In this document: piece by piece, positions 31,863 to 43,600 of the stretch
Position numbering within the stretch: position 1 is the stretch's first letter
Layout of the letters: each line of letters begins with the position of its first letter
NCBI RefSeq assembly: GCF_010183535.1
Contig: NC_071329.1
Coordinates: forward strand, 17,002,879-17,066,878
Length of the DNA: 64,000 nt
From: Caenorhabditis remanei
Taxonomy: Eukaryota; Nematoda; Chromadorea; Rhabditida; Rhabditidae
Direction of reading: 5' to 3'
The notes under the pieces: model-generated
What the model saw: the letters and a program-made list of their open reading frames with translations, nothing else
Database searches by the model: none
What the model was told of the DNA's origin: nothing
Made by a program: the position numbers and the translations under genes

Positions 31863-33179
31863 TCATTGGGGTGCTCGATTTTGAGCTCGTTGAACCTGAC
31901 GCTGACGACGCGGACGCCTGTTAAGGTCTTCCGGAGCAGCATCTTGCTCAGGTTCAATAACATCAAGTACTTCTGGAACTGGAAACGCTTCACGTTGAGC
32001 CGCAAAACGTGGAGCAAATCGTCGTCGTAGAGGACCCACAAACTCTACTTGAGCTAGATCAGCTTGAATTATATCCATTAGTGGAGCTGGACCAGCTTGA
32101 CCTGGAGCACGTCGTACTGGAGCATCAGCAACTGGAGCAGCTGGTTGAACTGGAGCAACTGGAGCAGGAGCAGCGGGAACTGGAACAGGTGGTGCTGGAC
32201 CAGCTCGAGCAGGAGCGCGTCGTACTGGAGCAGCAGCAACTGGAGCAGCAGCAGCTCGAGGGAGAGCAGCTGGAACTGGAACAGATGAGGGAGCTTTTGA
32301 ACCTAGAAAGAAAACTATTAGGATAATGGCAAATTAGATTTGATAGCTTTATACATACATCTATTAAATTCCAGCGATTTTTCCAGCACAGTCTTCATTG
32401 TTGGCGGGTCCAAGTCGGCGAGATCAGACGGCAGAATTGCTTCCAAGTCATCGAAGGTTTTGACTTCACTGAGGATTGTGCCCTGAAAAAAACAATTCAG
32501 GTTCTCTATAAAAAACTATAAATTTCGCTCTATGCATTCCTTTTATGTCTACTTATTTTCTAGCCGCAACGCGACCGCGTCGCATCTCTAAAACAGGTTA
32601 AGGGAAAAATGAAAACTCTTACTTTTAAGTTTTCCAATCGATATTTCACTGCAATCTCAAACTTCATTTTCTTCGTCAGTGATGAGCTTTTCGTAATTGT
32701 AGTTTCGCACCTTCTTCGAACTAAATCCACATCGTACATATCAGCAATAACCAGTGCTTTTTGTGCTATTTCCCCAGAAACTATATCTATAAATTATTTT
32801 CGAGTGTCATAAAACATACCACATCTGCAACCGCAATCTCCGTAAAGATATTCCAAGAAGACCTGGAATTCTTCCGCTCCAAAGCCGGTTAACTCAATTT
32901 CTTGTTGCTCGGCCTCCCGGTAGGTTCCGTAGAACATTGTGTAGAACGGCTGGGAATGGAAGGCAAGGCGCTGAAATTGAATGAAATTTATGATATTAAA
33001 AAGAACTGGGTACCAACCCCTTTCAGGACATGAAACTTTTGGTCTTCGACCACGAGCACCACGTCCGTCAGGTTACTGTCGCCGACGGAAAAATCGATAA
33101 CTCCTTTTCTGGGCCTTTTCGCCTCTCCCGCTGGTTCTTGGTGATCCTCGGACCGTTTATTGGTACTGCCAGAAGCCAT
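31863..33179 (-). CDS. BTB-domain protein with Ala/Pro-rich tail, gene K
   Basis: Exons 33179-33018, 32970-32820, 32780-32623, 32482-32359 and 32302-31863 give 344 residues. The leader and BTB domain closely match gene J (DSNLTDVVLVVEDQKFHVLKG, FYTMFYGTYREAEQQEIELT). The C-terminal motif LPSDLADLDPPTMKTVLEKS is followed by an extra intron. The tail (about residues 199-344) begins with repeated APV/PVP/RRAPA units and ends AQRE..., RRPRRQRQVQRAQNRAPQ, matching the last residues of J. The repeated GCTCCAGTT codon pairs suggest recent slippage-driven expansion, and several frames are open across the repeat for that reason. Confidence 0.85.
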
Positions 33180-33584
33180 GAATCCTGAAAAATGATTAAA
33201 ACCTACTTTTTAAGGAAAAAATAAAAAATGAAAGGAAAATCTGATAGGAATGCAACCATTTTGATAATACATACATATATACATAATTTTCAATCGGGAA
33301 ATGCAAATTTATTAAATAGTGAACAGGAAAAAATCAGACTTGCAATGGGGCGGGGCGAGCCAAAAAAAATATGGAAAGTTTTCAGAAAAGGGATTGAGTT
33401 ATGAGAAAAAGAGGATTTAAAATTTCTGAGCACACAAACATCAGCAATAAAAAGAACACTAGTTTTTAGAATTGAGTCTAGCACAGTGATGCAAAGATTA
33501 AGGTCCCGAAAATGCGCTCCGTCGCACAGAGATTGGGATGGTGTCAAAAAAAACTTGGCTGAGTGGAAAGAGAAAGTAAGTAGG
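33180..33584. other. Intergenic region between genes K and L
   Basis: No gene is recognised. About 33505-33570 (GCGCTCCGTCGCACA ... CTTGGCTGAGTGG) is a dispersed repeat also present in intron 3 of gene U near 55025-55080. Confidence 0.45.
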
Positions 33585-35291
33585 TCAAACGATTGAAGGA
33601 GAATCATCAAACGGATTCGGCGAACGGGCTGGCGATCTGCTTCGTGACCCAACTCTTCTCTCTCCGTTTCGTTGTCTCCTTGCTGATGGTGATAGTGACG
33701 AATACGCCCGTAATCGTTCCTGTACCGACTCCAACCACAAACGATCTCGATTTGAGCCACCTGACTCTTGGGATCCCGTTGCTGACGTCGAAAATGAAGA
33801 TTCACTAGACGGGCTTTGCTCCCAACAATGTCTACGTTCTGCTGGTAGAAAATGTTCAGATTCTCTCTTGAGATAGTCGGAGGTATTATGCAACCAAAAA
33901 TGCGCCCGACAGTAATCATTCTCTCTCATGTGTCTCTCGGAGTTGCTTAGCATACCGTTCAAATTTCTTCTAATCACAATAAAATCCACCGGCGGAGCAG
34001 GTTGAGCCAGTTCCTGGTAGGGTGGTGGAGCGGGAGCGCGACCGTGTTCGATATCGTCATTTGAAGATGATGACTGGTTCTCTCGGAAGTTTTCCTGATT
34101 TTCTGGTGGTGCGATGTGAGCTCGTGGAGGTGGGTTAGCCGGAGGAGGGGTGGGGTTTCGCCGCGGGGCTTGGGCGTTGTGGTTTTGGACCAACATCTCG
34201 TGCCGACGTGCTTCGTTGCGAAGCGCCATGACTCTATCAAACATCAATCTCATCATCTCAGCGTTTCCCGACAGAATTGTTGAAGAACGGAGATCCATGA
34301 TTTCTTCGAAGCTGACGAAAGATCGCACGATTTGCGCCTGAAAGAAATTTAGTTTGGCTCTATTACAGTTTAGATGTCCTTTAAAAACTTGTGTTGAAGG
34401 GACGTCTAAACATTTGTTGGGACGTCTAAATGTTTTTTGGCACGTCTAATTATTTAAAACCGAATTTTCAGACTTCAAGGGACGTGTTCGAAAAGACGTT
34501 TAAATGTTTCAAAGGACGTCTAAGTGTTTCAAGGGACGTCTAAGTGTTTTAAGGGACGTCTAAGTGTTTTTTGGGACGTTCAAGTTTTTAAAGGACAAAA
34601 ACTGTAATAGAGCCTTTAGTTTAAGTACCGCGCAACGCACCTACAACTCACTTTCAAACCCAATTCATTCAAGTCATACAACACACAGAGTTTCAACTTT
34701 TTTATTCTATCCATGATGCGGCAATTATGAACAAAGTCCTCGCAAACTCGCCGGGCGAATGATGCCTGCCATCTCTTCACCAGTTTTAACACCTTCTCAA
34801 TGTTATCTTCTGAAATATTTAACTTTATTTCGAGATTTTCTAGCAATAAAGCTTACCGTTTAAAACGTATGATGCTCCATAAATGACTTCTAGGAACCGT
34901 TGGAATGCAGTTTCCTCCACATCGAGTAGAGTAATCGTTTCGATGTCAACGATCATCTCCTTGAGAATTGGAGAGTGGCGGATCAAGATCTGAAACGTTT
35001 TTTTTGTGAGTAGTTTCGTTTCTCATGACTTACCCCTTTCTCAACGTGGAACTTGCGATGGTGGCGGCCAATGATGAAGGTGAAATCCGAGAATTGGGAG
35101 TCCTCCCCTGAGAAGTTGAGATACTGCTTAATGTTGAGAGGGGGTTGCTCTTCCATGTCTTCTTCTTCCACTGGAACTCTTGGAGCTTCTTCTTCTTCTT
35201 CTTCGTCTTCTACGTCTTCTACTTCTTCTTCTTCATCTTCGATCTCGTCGCGATCTGGTTGTCTTCGAGAATATGTTTCAAAAAATACCAT
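33585..35291 (-). CDS. BTB-domain protein with acidic head and RS/Pro-rich tail, gene L
   Basis: Exons 35291-35034, 34989-34857, 34809-34652 and 34337-33585 give 433 residues, in phases 0, 1 and 0. The first 60 residues are strongly acidic (runs of Glu/Asp around IEDEEEEVEDVEDEEEEEE). The BTB domain covers about residues 62-150 (DFTFIIGRHHRKFHVEKG, ILKEMIVDIETITLLDVEE, FQRFLEVIYG). The C-terminal motif is the variant AEMMRLMFDRVMAL. The long tail contains Pro/Asn-rich parts (RRNPTPPPANPPPRAHIAPP), a conserved-looking central segment (RREHM-like, WLHNTSDYLKRESEHFLPAE) and a Ser/Arg-rich end (SRSRSPARSP). Intron 3 holds a foldback element. Start choice: first ATG after a CTTTTACAG acceptor. Confidence 0.83.
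34356..34614. mobile_element. Foldback element with GGCTCT ends, copy 2, in intron 3 of gene L
   Basis: Inverted ends GGCTCTATTACAGTTTAGAT-type and complement ACTGTAATAGAGCC, with perfect 8-base target duplications TTTAGTTT (34348-34355 and 34615-34622). The interior is made of GGGACGTCTAAGTGTTTT-type tandem units, inverted between the halves. Non-coding. Confidence 0.85.
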
Positions 35292-35447
35292 GCTGGAGGT
35301 GGATAGGACAAACCCTGTAAAAGTATATGGATAATAGTTTTGTCAGGACAAACAGAAATACAATATAATGAATGGTATGGTAAACCAAATAGGAGTGAAT
35401 GAATAGATATAATGCAAAACAAAAATTTATAGAGTCTTGAGCAAAAG

Positions 35448-36620
35448 TTAAGAATTAAGAGAATTAAGAGAATTACAACCCATAAATCGTGTTGGGGAGT
35501 GGCGGATGCTGATCGCTCTATTGAAAAGGAGGCCCATCAAGTAAACGTCCTGGAGAATGATTTCCGAGGACATCACCAGTTCGAGCTGATATACACTTCG
35601 AAAATTGTCGACGATGGCACACTGAAAAATAATTTTGCTGGTCAAGAAATTCGACTTCGGTCGTAGGTGTTCCAGTGAATTTGTTTTCATATAGAAAGAA
35701 TGGTTTAATTCGGTCCAAACCCCGCTGAGAATTTTTTCTAACATTGCAAAGATTAAAAAATTCTTTCGATATATAAATGAAATCACAGACACACATATAT
35801 TATTCTGTGAAACCTTTAATTCTAAAAAATTACCTTCAGCGTATCTTCGAACTTGAATTTGATTGCGATTTCAAGTTTCTCCACCGGATAAAGCTCTCTG
35901 GAAGTGACCACAAGGTGCTGACAGTTGTTATATGTAGAAAATGCGCTGAACTTCTCCGCCACCTCCAGAATGTCCATAAACTCTCCTTCTGAATGCAAAT
36001 TTACAGTAACGTGCACTAAGAAACGCAATTTGGCCTTGTTTAGTTGAAAATGACCAACTTTGATAGGCTGTTACGGTATGACTGATTGTCCCACAGAAAA
36101 AATTGGACTCCCTAACAAGTTACATATCGACAAAGTCATGTATGTCTCTAATTGTCCCATTTCAGTGATTTGAGATGTCGTCTTAAAATGACCATAACTC
36201 TCTAGGGAGTGTCCGTACAAAAAAGTTGTCAACTACAAAAATGAGCTTGACGTGTTTTCTGTATAGTTTACATATAATTTACTTTTAACATAAGGGGGGG
36301 GGGGCGGGTCTTACCATTATACGACAGTCTTCTCTCATGAATGAAATCAAGGAAATTTTGGAACTTCGATGGGTCCACATCGGTCAGGGTGATAGTGTCC
36401 TGGTTCGGCTCCATAGAGTCGATTAGTTCTGCGAAGATCGGCGATCGACGGGAGAGCATCTGGCATTTTAAAATGATTAGAATCATGTTGAGAAGATAGA
36501 TTTAACCTTTTTGTTCACAAAAAACGGCTTGCCCTCGATAAGAACAATGAGATTTTTGAATTTCGGGTTCTCGTTGTGAGGTGGTACAACTTCAGATCTC
36601 GACGACGGGCCTTGCTCCAT
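35448..36620 (-). CDS. Short BTB-domain protein, gene M
   Basis: Exons 36620-36507, 36459-36315, 35988-35834 and 35621-35448 give 195 residues, in phases 0, 1 and 0. The BTB domain fills residues 20-100 (KFKNLIVLIEGKPFFVNKK, FAELIDSMEPNQDTITLTDV, FQNFLDFIHERR). The C-terminal segment has LQDVYLMGLLFNRAISIRHS, the LLFNKxMEL-type motif also found in N, O and P. The short tail ends NSLNSLNS, from a microrepeat. There is no long N-terminal leader. Intron 2 contains an 11-base G run near 36295 and a decayed copy of the palindromic MITE family at about 36040-36260. It is the most compact member of the cluster and no inactivating change is visible. Confidence 0.8.
36040..36260. mobile_element. Decayed palindromic MITE, copy 4, in intron 2 of gene M
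   Basis: GAAAATGACCAACTTTGATA and GTCCGTACAAAAAAGTTGTC are recognisable family segments, but both ends are lost. Confidence 0.45.
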
Positions 36621-37571
36621 GCTGTCTTCTGGGAAAATGTGAAAATGGCTGGAATTATAGACTGATTACTACACACAAAATATCTCCGACTGGTCAGTCA
36701 GACATCCGGACAGAGAGACAAAGTTTAGAAATTAGAATATGGGAGTAACAACCACAATTAGTTTAAAAAATTTAAAACAACAAGGGAAAGTTTAATATCA
36801 ATTCATTTATTTATCTCACGATATAAGAGTTATTTAAGATTTTGAAGAAAATATGGGGAAAACCACAAAAAAATATCTAGATAGTTGCATAGAGAAAAGG
36901 AAATCGGCATCAAAAAAAGAATTTTAAAAATACAAAGAAAAGAATGAACATGGAAAATCTGGGAAGATTTGAAAACGCGGCAGAAGAAAAATCATATCGG
37001 TTTGAGAATGAAGAAAAGGTTCATAGAAAACAAATCCTTGTCAACAAAGGAATAGAGAAAGAATGGGAATAAAACGTGAAGCAATGAGCGAAAGTTATGG
37101 AAAAGTATGAAAATGGAGATAATGTTCATAGGAAACGGTATTTCAGAGGCACAAAACCAAAAATGAAGAAGGAAACCTCAAATGGAAGATAAAAAGTAAC
37201 AAATTGTGAAAAATAGGGATATTCCGGGTATATAAGAAACGGGGCAGAAAAAAAAGAACAACGAAGGAATTGGAAAAGATGGGAAGATTTGAAAACGCGG
37301 CAGAAGAAAGAGCATTTTGGTTTGAGAATGAGGAAAAGGAGACAGTACTCTTGGCAGGCACAAAACCGAAGAAAATAGTTGTGGAGAATCAGAAAAATTC
37401 CGGGAATATAAAAAAACGGGGCAGAAAAACAGAAAATGAAGGTGCATGAGTAGAGAAAAAAACTTGCAGAAAGCAGAATTTAGCCTTGAATTTCGAGAAA
37501 ACAAGTCTTAAAAGTTGTCAGAAATAAAAGAGGATAGGCGAAGAGGTGGAGCCAAAGCTCCCAAAGCCAAA
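36621..37571. repeat. Intergenic region with imperfect tandem repeats
   Basis: Between genes N and M, segments around GATTTGAAAACGCGGCAGAA (36965 and 37290) and TATAAGAAACGGGGCAGAAA (37220 and 37410) recur two or three times, indicating an old tandem duplication of about 320 bases. No gene is recognised. Confidence 0.5.
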
Positions 37572-39183
37572 CTAACGTCTCGGCGAGCGGCTACGCGACC
37601 GGTGGTCTCTTCCTCTTCTTTCCTCGTGTTCGTAAAAGTCGTATCGATCCCTGAGGGCACGGCGTCTTGGCGGCTCCGGTGACGTCGAGTAGTACGAGTC
37701 GGAGAAGTAATGGCGGGGACTTCTTGCGCGGGGTGGCGAGTATGGCGGTCTTGAATCATCCGAGAATTCCGACTCAGACTCGTATTCTGACTCAGATGTC
37801 CTTATCGACGACGAGTTTCTCCGCTCCCGTCGTCTACCCCTCTGAGGAGAAGAGGATCTGGAGGACTCCGAGGAGTACAATCTCCTACGACCAATCTCGT
37901 CAACCGGTTGAGCCACGATCGGCGGATGGTACGGCGGCGGCGGTGTTGGCATTCTTGGCAGTCTCGGCCGCGGCGGTGTTGGCGCTCTGGGATGGTTTGC
38001 ATCATTGTATCGAGCGTTTCGGTTGATTCCATTTTGTTGGGGACGATTTTCAAACGGTCGAACCACGCCTCGATCATTCGCGCCTTGCTCCATAGCAGCT
38101 TGAAGACGAAGATGAAGTGGAGGTTGTGGAGGTAGAGGTGGTGCAGCTCCAGCCAGCTCCATGGCTTTATTGAAGAGTAGCCCAAGGACAACTGGATCAG
38201 TGAAGATGATCTCCGAATCTCGAAGTAGTTCCAGTGTGGCAACATCTTGAATTCTTTTGACGAGGACCGGCTGGAAAAATGTTTCTTTAAAAAAGTGAAA
38301 TGTTTCTACTATGTTACCTTAGCCATATTCAGCTCGTGTTGTACAGACAATTCGAGCCGTTTCTCGATCGGGATGTCCGGACAACGTCTGCAAAGGAAGT
38401 CTCCGCACGCCCATTTGGCGTACTTGGCTTTCCATTTGGTGACGAGCTCTAGGACGTCCTCGATGTTATGTGCTGAAATCGGGTTTTGGTAAAATTGTTG
38501 ATTCTCGAATGTTCTTACGTTTAAGTGAATAGTAGACTCCATTGATGACCTCCAGAAACCAATGGAAAGGCGCCTCCTTGACATTCTCCAAAACGAGCGT
38601 TGCATTCTGGACGGTCGGCGAGTTGACCATAGCGCCAAGAACCGAGGAGTGGCGTGTCAGATGCTGAAATTCCAGAATTTTTTTTTAGATTTTACTAATT
38701 TGGAAAACTCACCCTCTTATCAACGTAGAATCGTTGACCTTCAACGATAATGATGAAGTCGGAGATTTCGGGCGAATTGATTCCAAAGGTCATGAAGATC
38801 TCGTAGTTCCGGGCTCCCGGAACGGCGTCCACAATATCCATGGGTTCTTCTAATTCAACTGGGGCTGGTGCTGGGCTTGGAGCTTCTGGAGCCGCCATTG
38901 GAGCTTCTAGAGCCGGTGATTGAGCTTCTGGAGCCACGGCAGGATCTGGTGATTGAGCTTCTGGAGCCACCGCAGGAGCTGGTGCTTGAGCTTCTGGAGC
39001 TGGTGCTGGAACCACTGGAGCCATTGCTGGAACTTCTGGAACCATTGCCGGAGCTGGATCAGGAGCTTCTGGAGCTGTTTCCTCCACATCTTCCAATTCT
39101 GGTGCTGCTTGATTTGCCATCCGTCTCGATCTAGCACCACGAGGTCTTCCTCTGACTCCACTGGATCCTCTTCCACCTGACAT
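37572..39183 (-). CDS. BTB-domain protein with Ala/Pro head and RS-rich tail, gene N
   Basis: Exons 39183-38713, 38663-38519, 38472-38318 and 38270-37572 give 489 residues, the longest BTB protein here. Residues 1-120 are low complexity: an RG-rich start (GGRGSSGVRGRPRGARSRR), then imperfect PAPEAQ/PAVAPEAQSP repeats. The BTB domain runs from about residue 135 to 225 (ISDFIIIVEGQRFYVDKR, GAMVNSPTVQNATLVLENV, FHWFLEVING). The C-terminal motif DPVVLGLLFNKAMELAG is followed by a Pro-rich stretch and an Arg/Ser-rich tail (RRRERRNSSSIRTSESEYES; RGRDHRSRSRSPRR). The RG and RS parts hint at an RNA-related or nuclear setting, but this is inference only. Start: first ATG after a TTTCAG acceptor. Confidence 0.84.
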
Positions 39184-39393
39184 AAATTCGATTGAATCGA
39201 TTTGGCTGAAATTTGGATATAAATTTAGTAAAAAAAGACACACAGAGAGGATAAGATAATGAAGACGGTGTGAGGAACCGTTAAAAAGGAAAAATAGAAA
39301 AACTAAAAATTACGTATAAATTCAAAAATGTGTTTATTACGGTTGATCAGAGTTCGATATGGGACAACACAGACGGAAAAATTTAACAAAAAC

Positions 39394-40651
39394 TCATAAA
39401 TCAAATCGAGAGACTCGACTGAAGCGTGTGAATGTGCAAGAATACGAGGATTCAGACTTTCTGTGCAGTTCCATGCACTTGTTGAACAGTAGTCCCAACA
39501 TCGTCTTATCGGTGTAGATGATGATGGATCCATTTTGGACTTCTTCCAAGGTGCTGAATGATGTGATAGACGAGACGAGGCGTTCCTGAAACAGATTTAG
39601 TGTTTGCCCTGTAAGCTCTGGCTCTGGCTCTCTGCCCACGTAGCCCACGTTCCAATATTTCCTGAAAATGGGCATTTTCAAGACTCACATAATTCAAATT
39701 CAGGTTTTTGGTTTTTAAAAAAAACTTTTTTGTGTAAATTTTATTGTTAACGAGGAAACTTTAGAAAATTCTCACAATCAGACACATTAAAAAGTGAACT
39801 TTGTGAGCCTTGAAAATGCCCATTTTTGCACTACGAAGTCACAAGAACGCAATTAACTTTTTTCAGAGAATCGTTCTAAAAAAACAGAAGACAGATTTGA
39901 AATCTGCGCAAAAATTACGTTCTAGTGATATATTTCCCGCCATATAACTCTAACTCGATCCGGGATCCTTCCCTAGTCAGCGGAACCCATGTCTTTCTTA
40001 GATTCAGTCTATTCTATCTCGAAAATGAACTTTTTTTTTCTTTTCTCTATATACTCACCTTCAACTCCTCGTCCAAGTGGAATCTCGTCGCCAATTCCAG
40101 TTTCTTCGGAATCTGCATCGTTTGCGATTCCATGATGAACACTTCACAGGTCTTCTTCACGATTGGAGCGTCCCAATAGTCGGCGAGGACCAGCACCCCT
40201 TCGATATTCTCCTCTGTGAGCACTTTCTGGGCACCGACTGTGAGCTCAAGGAATCTTTGAAGTGATTCCTCGCCGACTTCGTCCACTTTGATTTCATCTT
40301 GACGGGATTCCTCGAATCTTCCAAAAAACATCGCGTTGAGGGTTGTGGAGTGACGGGCGAGGTTCTGAATGTAGCTTCAATATCCTGGGTGAAAAAACCA
40401 AAACTCACTCTTTTATCGACATAGAATTTGCGGCCGTCGGCTACAAGAATCAAATCGGAGAGGTTGGGGTTCGCATTGGAGGTGAAGTCCACGGCACATT
40501 TGTATGCTGGCGGAGCGTTCTTGATGAACGCTACCTCCTCAATGTCTGAGTCCTGAGCAGGAACTGGTCGATGAGATGGTCCAGCTCTTGGATCCACAGG
40601 ATAATCAAAACGTGATGGTCTCTTTCGACCATTAACCATATTTGGTTCCAT
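39394..40651 (-). CDS. BTB-domain protein lacking one family intron, gene O
   Basis: Exons 40651-40409, 40364-40059 and 39585-39394 give 246 residues. The middle exon contains what are two exons in all other members, fused exactly at the expected place (GAQKVLTEENIEGV). The leader is basic and Pro-rich. The BTB domain starts at about residue 57 (SNANPNLSDLILVADGRKFY, HSTTLNAMFFGRFEESRQDE, LQRFLELTVG). The C-terminal motif is DKTMLGLLFNKCMELHRK and the tail is short and basic. Closest relative is gene P, which faces it across 4.5 kb in a head-to-head arrangement. Inferred cullin-3 adaptor; no other domain is visible. Confidence 0.85.
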
Positions 40652-43600
40652 TGGCGTTTGGCTTTGGGACTTTGAAAGAGGTCTGGAATACATAAAATTA
40701 GAAATTGAGCTAGAAATGGAATTGATAATGAGAAAGAACAAGATGATGCTTCAGAGAATCAGAATTCAGATGGGTCTGCGGATGTCCGGACATACAGATG
40801 TCCGGACAGATATTCATTTAGACAGACAGAGATTCAGATAGACAGACAAATAAATAATACACAGTAAGACGGAAAGGACCAGAGATGAAAGAAGGAGGTG
40901 GACATCTGGATAGACCGACGTTTGGACAGAGAGACACTCGGACATTTACAATTAGGATCAATAAATTGATAAGTAAATCGAAAAGTGGATACCAGGATTC
41001 ACGGAAATGACGACGGAAATTTAGTGTTTTTATATGGTTTTTAAAATCATTTTTATAGAATTTTCAATGATTTTCTGCTGGTTTTCTGATATTTGACGAA
41101 AAAGTTCATTTATAAAAATGCGTGCCAACTTTTTTTGACTTTTTGGTTGATTTTGCTCATGACTGGGAATAGATTTTTATCAATTTTTGAAAATTTCATT
41201 CAGTTTACTAACTAAAAACCAAGAGTTTTGAAAAATGAGTTAAAATCCTGTCAAATTTCGACTTTTTTGGCTTTAAATACCTTCAGATTCAGACTTTTAA
41301 AGCTTATAAGCAGTCAAATTCCGTCAAATTTTTACCTAAAAGTGATTTAAAACTTTTGATTTTCATGCTCAATTATTAAAATTGAGCACGAAAAACCCTT
41401 TGTAACCCCTTTTATTGAAAAATTAGTTATTCGGAGCTCGAAATAAACAAAAAAAATCGTTGACCAGCCATTTTTAGACGATTTTTATGTGAATTTCAGC
41501 TTTATTAGATTTTAAAATCGAAAAACTAGTAGAATACCTTTAATTTTGTTTGGAATCATAGGAAAAATTAGTTCCACGAATTGAAAAAAGTCCAAAAATT
41601 AGGCAAAAATATGACAAAAATAGGCAAAATTATGCCGAAATCGACCAAAAAACGAGGACAACGATCAAAGTCCAATTAAAATTGAATTTCTAAACTCAAT
41701 GAGACTGAAACACTTGTCTAGACCAAAATTTTGTCTGAAAATCAACTATTTTTTTTTGCCAAAATCCCTAAATTCACATCTCCAAAGCCTATTTTGGTCT
41801 GAAAACTCCACGAAACCAGTAGAAAGTTTTATATGTACCTTATGAAAATCCCTCGGAACCAGAATAAACACTTTTAAAAAATTCCAAAAACAAAAACAAA
41901 GATAAAAACGAAGAGACCCCCCGCCAATTGCATTCGTTTTGGCTGGCCAGTGAGAGAGCAGCTGGGTGGTGTGGACGACGAAAAGAGAAGTAGTGTGTAG
42001 GTCAGCAGAGACGCAGGGTGAGAAACAGATGTTCTTTCAAGACATAACCTCCCGGTGCAAAGGTCTTTTCCCTTTTACTCGTTGAGGGGGGAAATGAAGA
42101 AGAAGAAAAGATTGAGAGGTGAGGAGGGGGGTGTACCGAGAGGAGATTGAACATCTGGATGGAATGGGGGACAGAATAATAAGGTAAAAATATACGAATG
42201 AAAGGAAAATGGGAAATTGAGCAGTGGAGCACAGAAATGGAGCATCTAAATAGATGAGTGCTGGCAGAAAGTCGTGGACGGAACTGAGCCGGGACCTATT
42301 TTTTGATATTTTTTAATATCATTTTGACTGAAAATGTCTTTTTTGCTGGATGATAAACGCAATTATGCTATTTTTAAAGCGGAAAATTCACTTTTTCTAG
42401 CAAAATCGGGTTTTTCATTTAAAATTCTCATTCTTTTGGCTTTTTTAGCTTTAAAAATTGTTTTATGAGTATAAAACATGTAGCTTTTACTGACAATGCA
42501 CTTTTCCAAGCTAAAATAAGCTTTTCCCGTCTAAAAACTGTATTTTTTCAAAAAATAACAGTTTTTCCGCCTTCTAAGCCAATCTGGTGCACCTTAGACG
42601 CAATTCGGGCCATTTTCAGCTGATTTTTTAGCTGAAAATGTCCAAAAATGATCAATTTTGATAAGAAAACCGCAATTTTTCAACACAAATTGTTCAAAAA
42701 CGCGGGAAACTGGCGTGCCTTTGGCGCATTTCAAGTAGAAAATTAGAATTTTTAGCTATTTTTGGAGAAAAAAAACACGATTTTCAGATTTCCAGATTTT
42801 CCACGTGGCATACATGCATTGAAAGATTTCCCGCCAAGAATTAGGACACCTTATTACACAAAAAAACCAAAAATGAGAAGGGCAGCTAGAGAAAACAAGC
42901 AAATAAACAAACAGAGAGGTGCGGGTGTTCCGTTGATGGCATAATGGTCGTTTCTCTTCTCTTCTGACGGAGGAAAAGAGAAGGGAAAAAGGAGAGATAG
43001 AAAAGAAAATGAGACACTTTCGGCATTCGGCCATCTGGTTTTCTCGGTTACGGCCATTGGCCAAAGATGCGGCAAATTTAAATGAGAAAGTCTGGGTGGT
43101 CTGGACAAAACGGTATAAAGTGAGAAAAGTAATGTAATTGTTTGGGAAGAGACATTGAATAAAGGAAAAGTTTGAAAAAGTGCTTTTCAAAAAATTGTTA
43201 GTGACAAAAGAATATACTTGCCAAATTACGGCCCGGCTCGTCTTCAAAAAAGGTACCTATTTTTTACCAAATTTTTTGAAATTTTTTGAAATTTCACATT
43301 AAAAACTTCAATTTTTTGATGCATAACTAGCTTTTGATTGAATTCTGAAGTATAGTCAGAAATTCGACATTTTTGGGAAAAAATTCAAAAAAATTCAAAA
43401 TTTCGTTCAAAATTTCAGTTCAAATTTTTCAGCCGGGCTCAGCCCGGTCCGGCTCAGCCAGGTCAGTTGCAAGTCTGCAAAAGAGTGATTTTGGTGTCGA
43501 AACTTCAGATTTTTTGCGATACGAAACTTTAAAGAATGATTTGTGCAAAAGTTGAGTCCTCTTTCAATCAAAAAAAAAATTTATTCAGTTGCTCTGTGAA

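Noticed and set aside
33290..33919. 209-residue open frame on the minus strand
   Set aside because: Its upstream half overlaps the last exon of gene L in another frame, and the remainder is unconserved AT-rich downstream DNA; no splice or domain support.
37572..38245. Several overlapping frames across the 3' exon of gene N
   Set aside because: They are shadows of the Arg/Ser-rich coding sequence; only one frame joins in phase to the BTB exons.
42756..43247. 163-residue open frame on the minus strand in the O-P intergenic region
   Set aside because: It runs through purine/pyrimidine-rich low-complexity DNA and shows no domain, signal or splice pattern.
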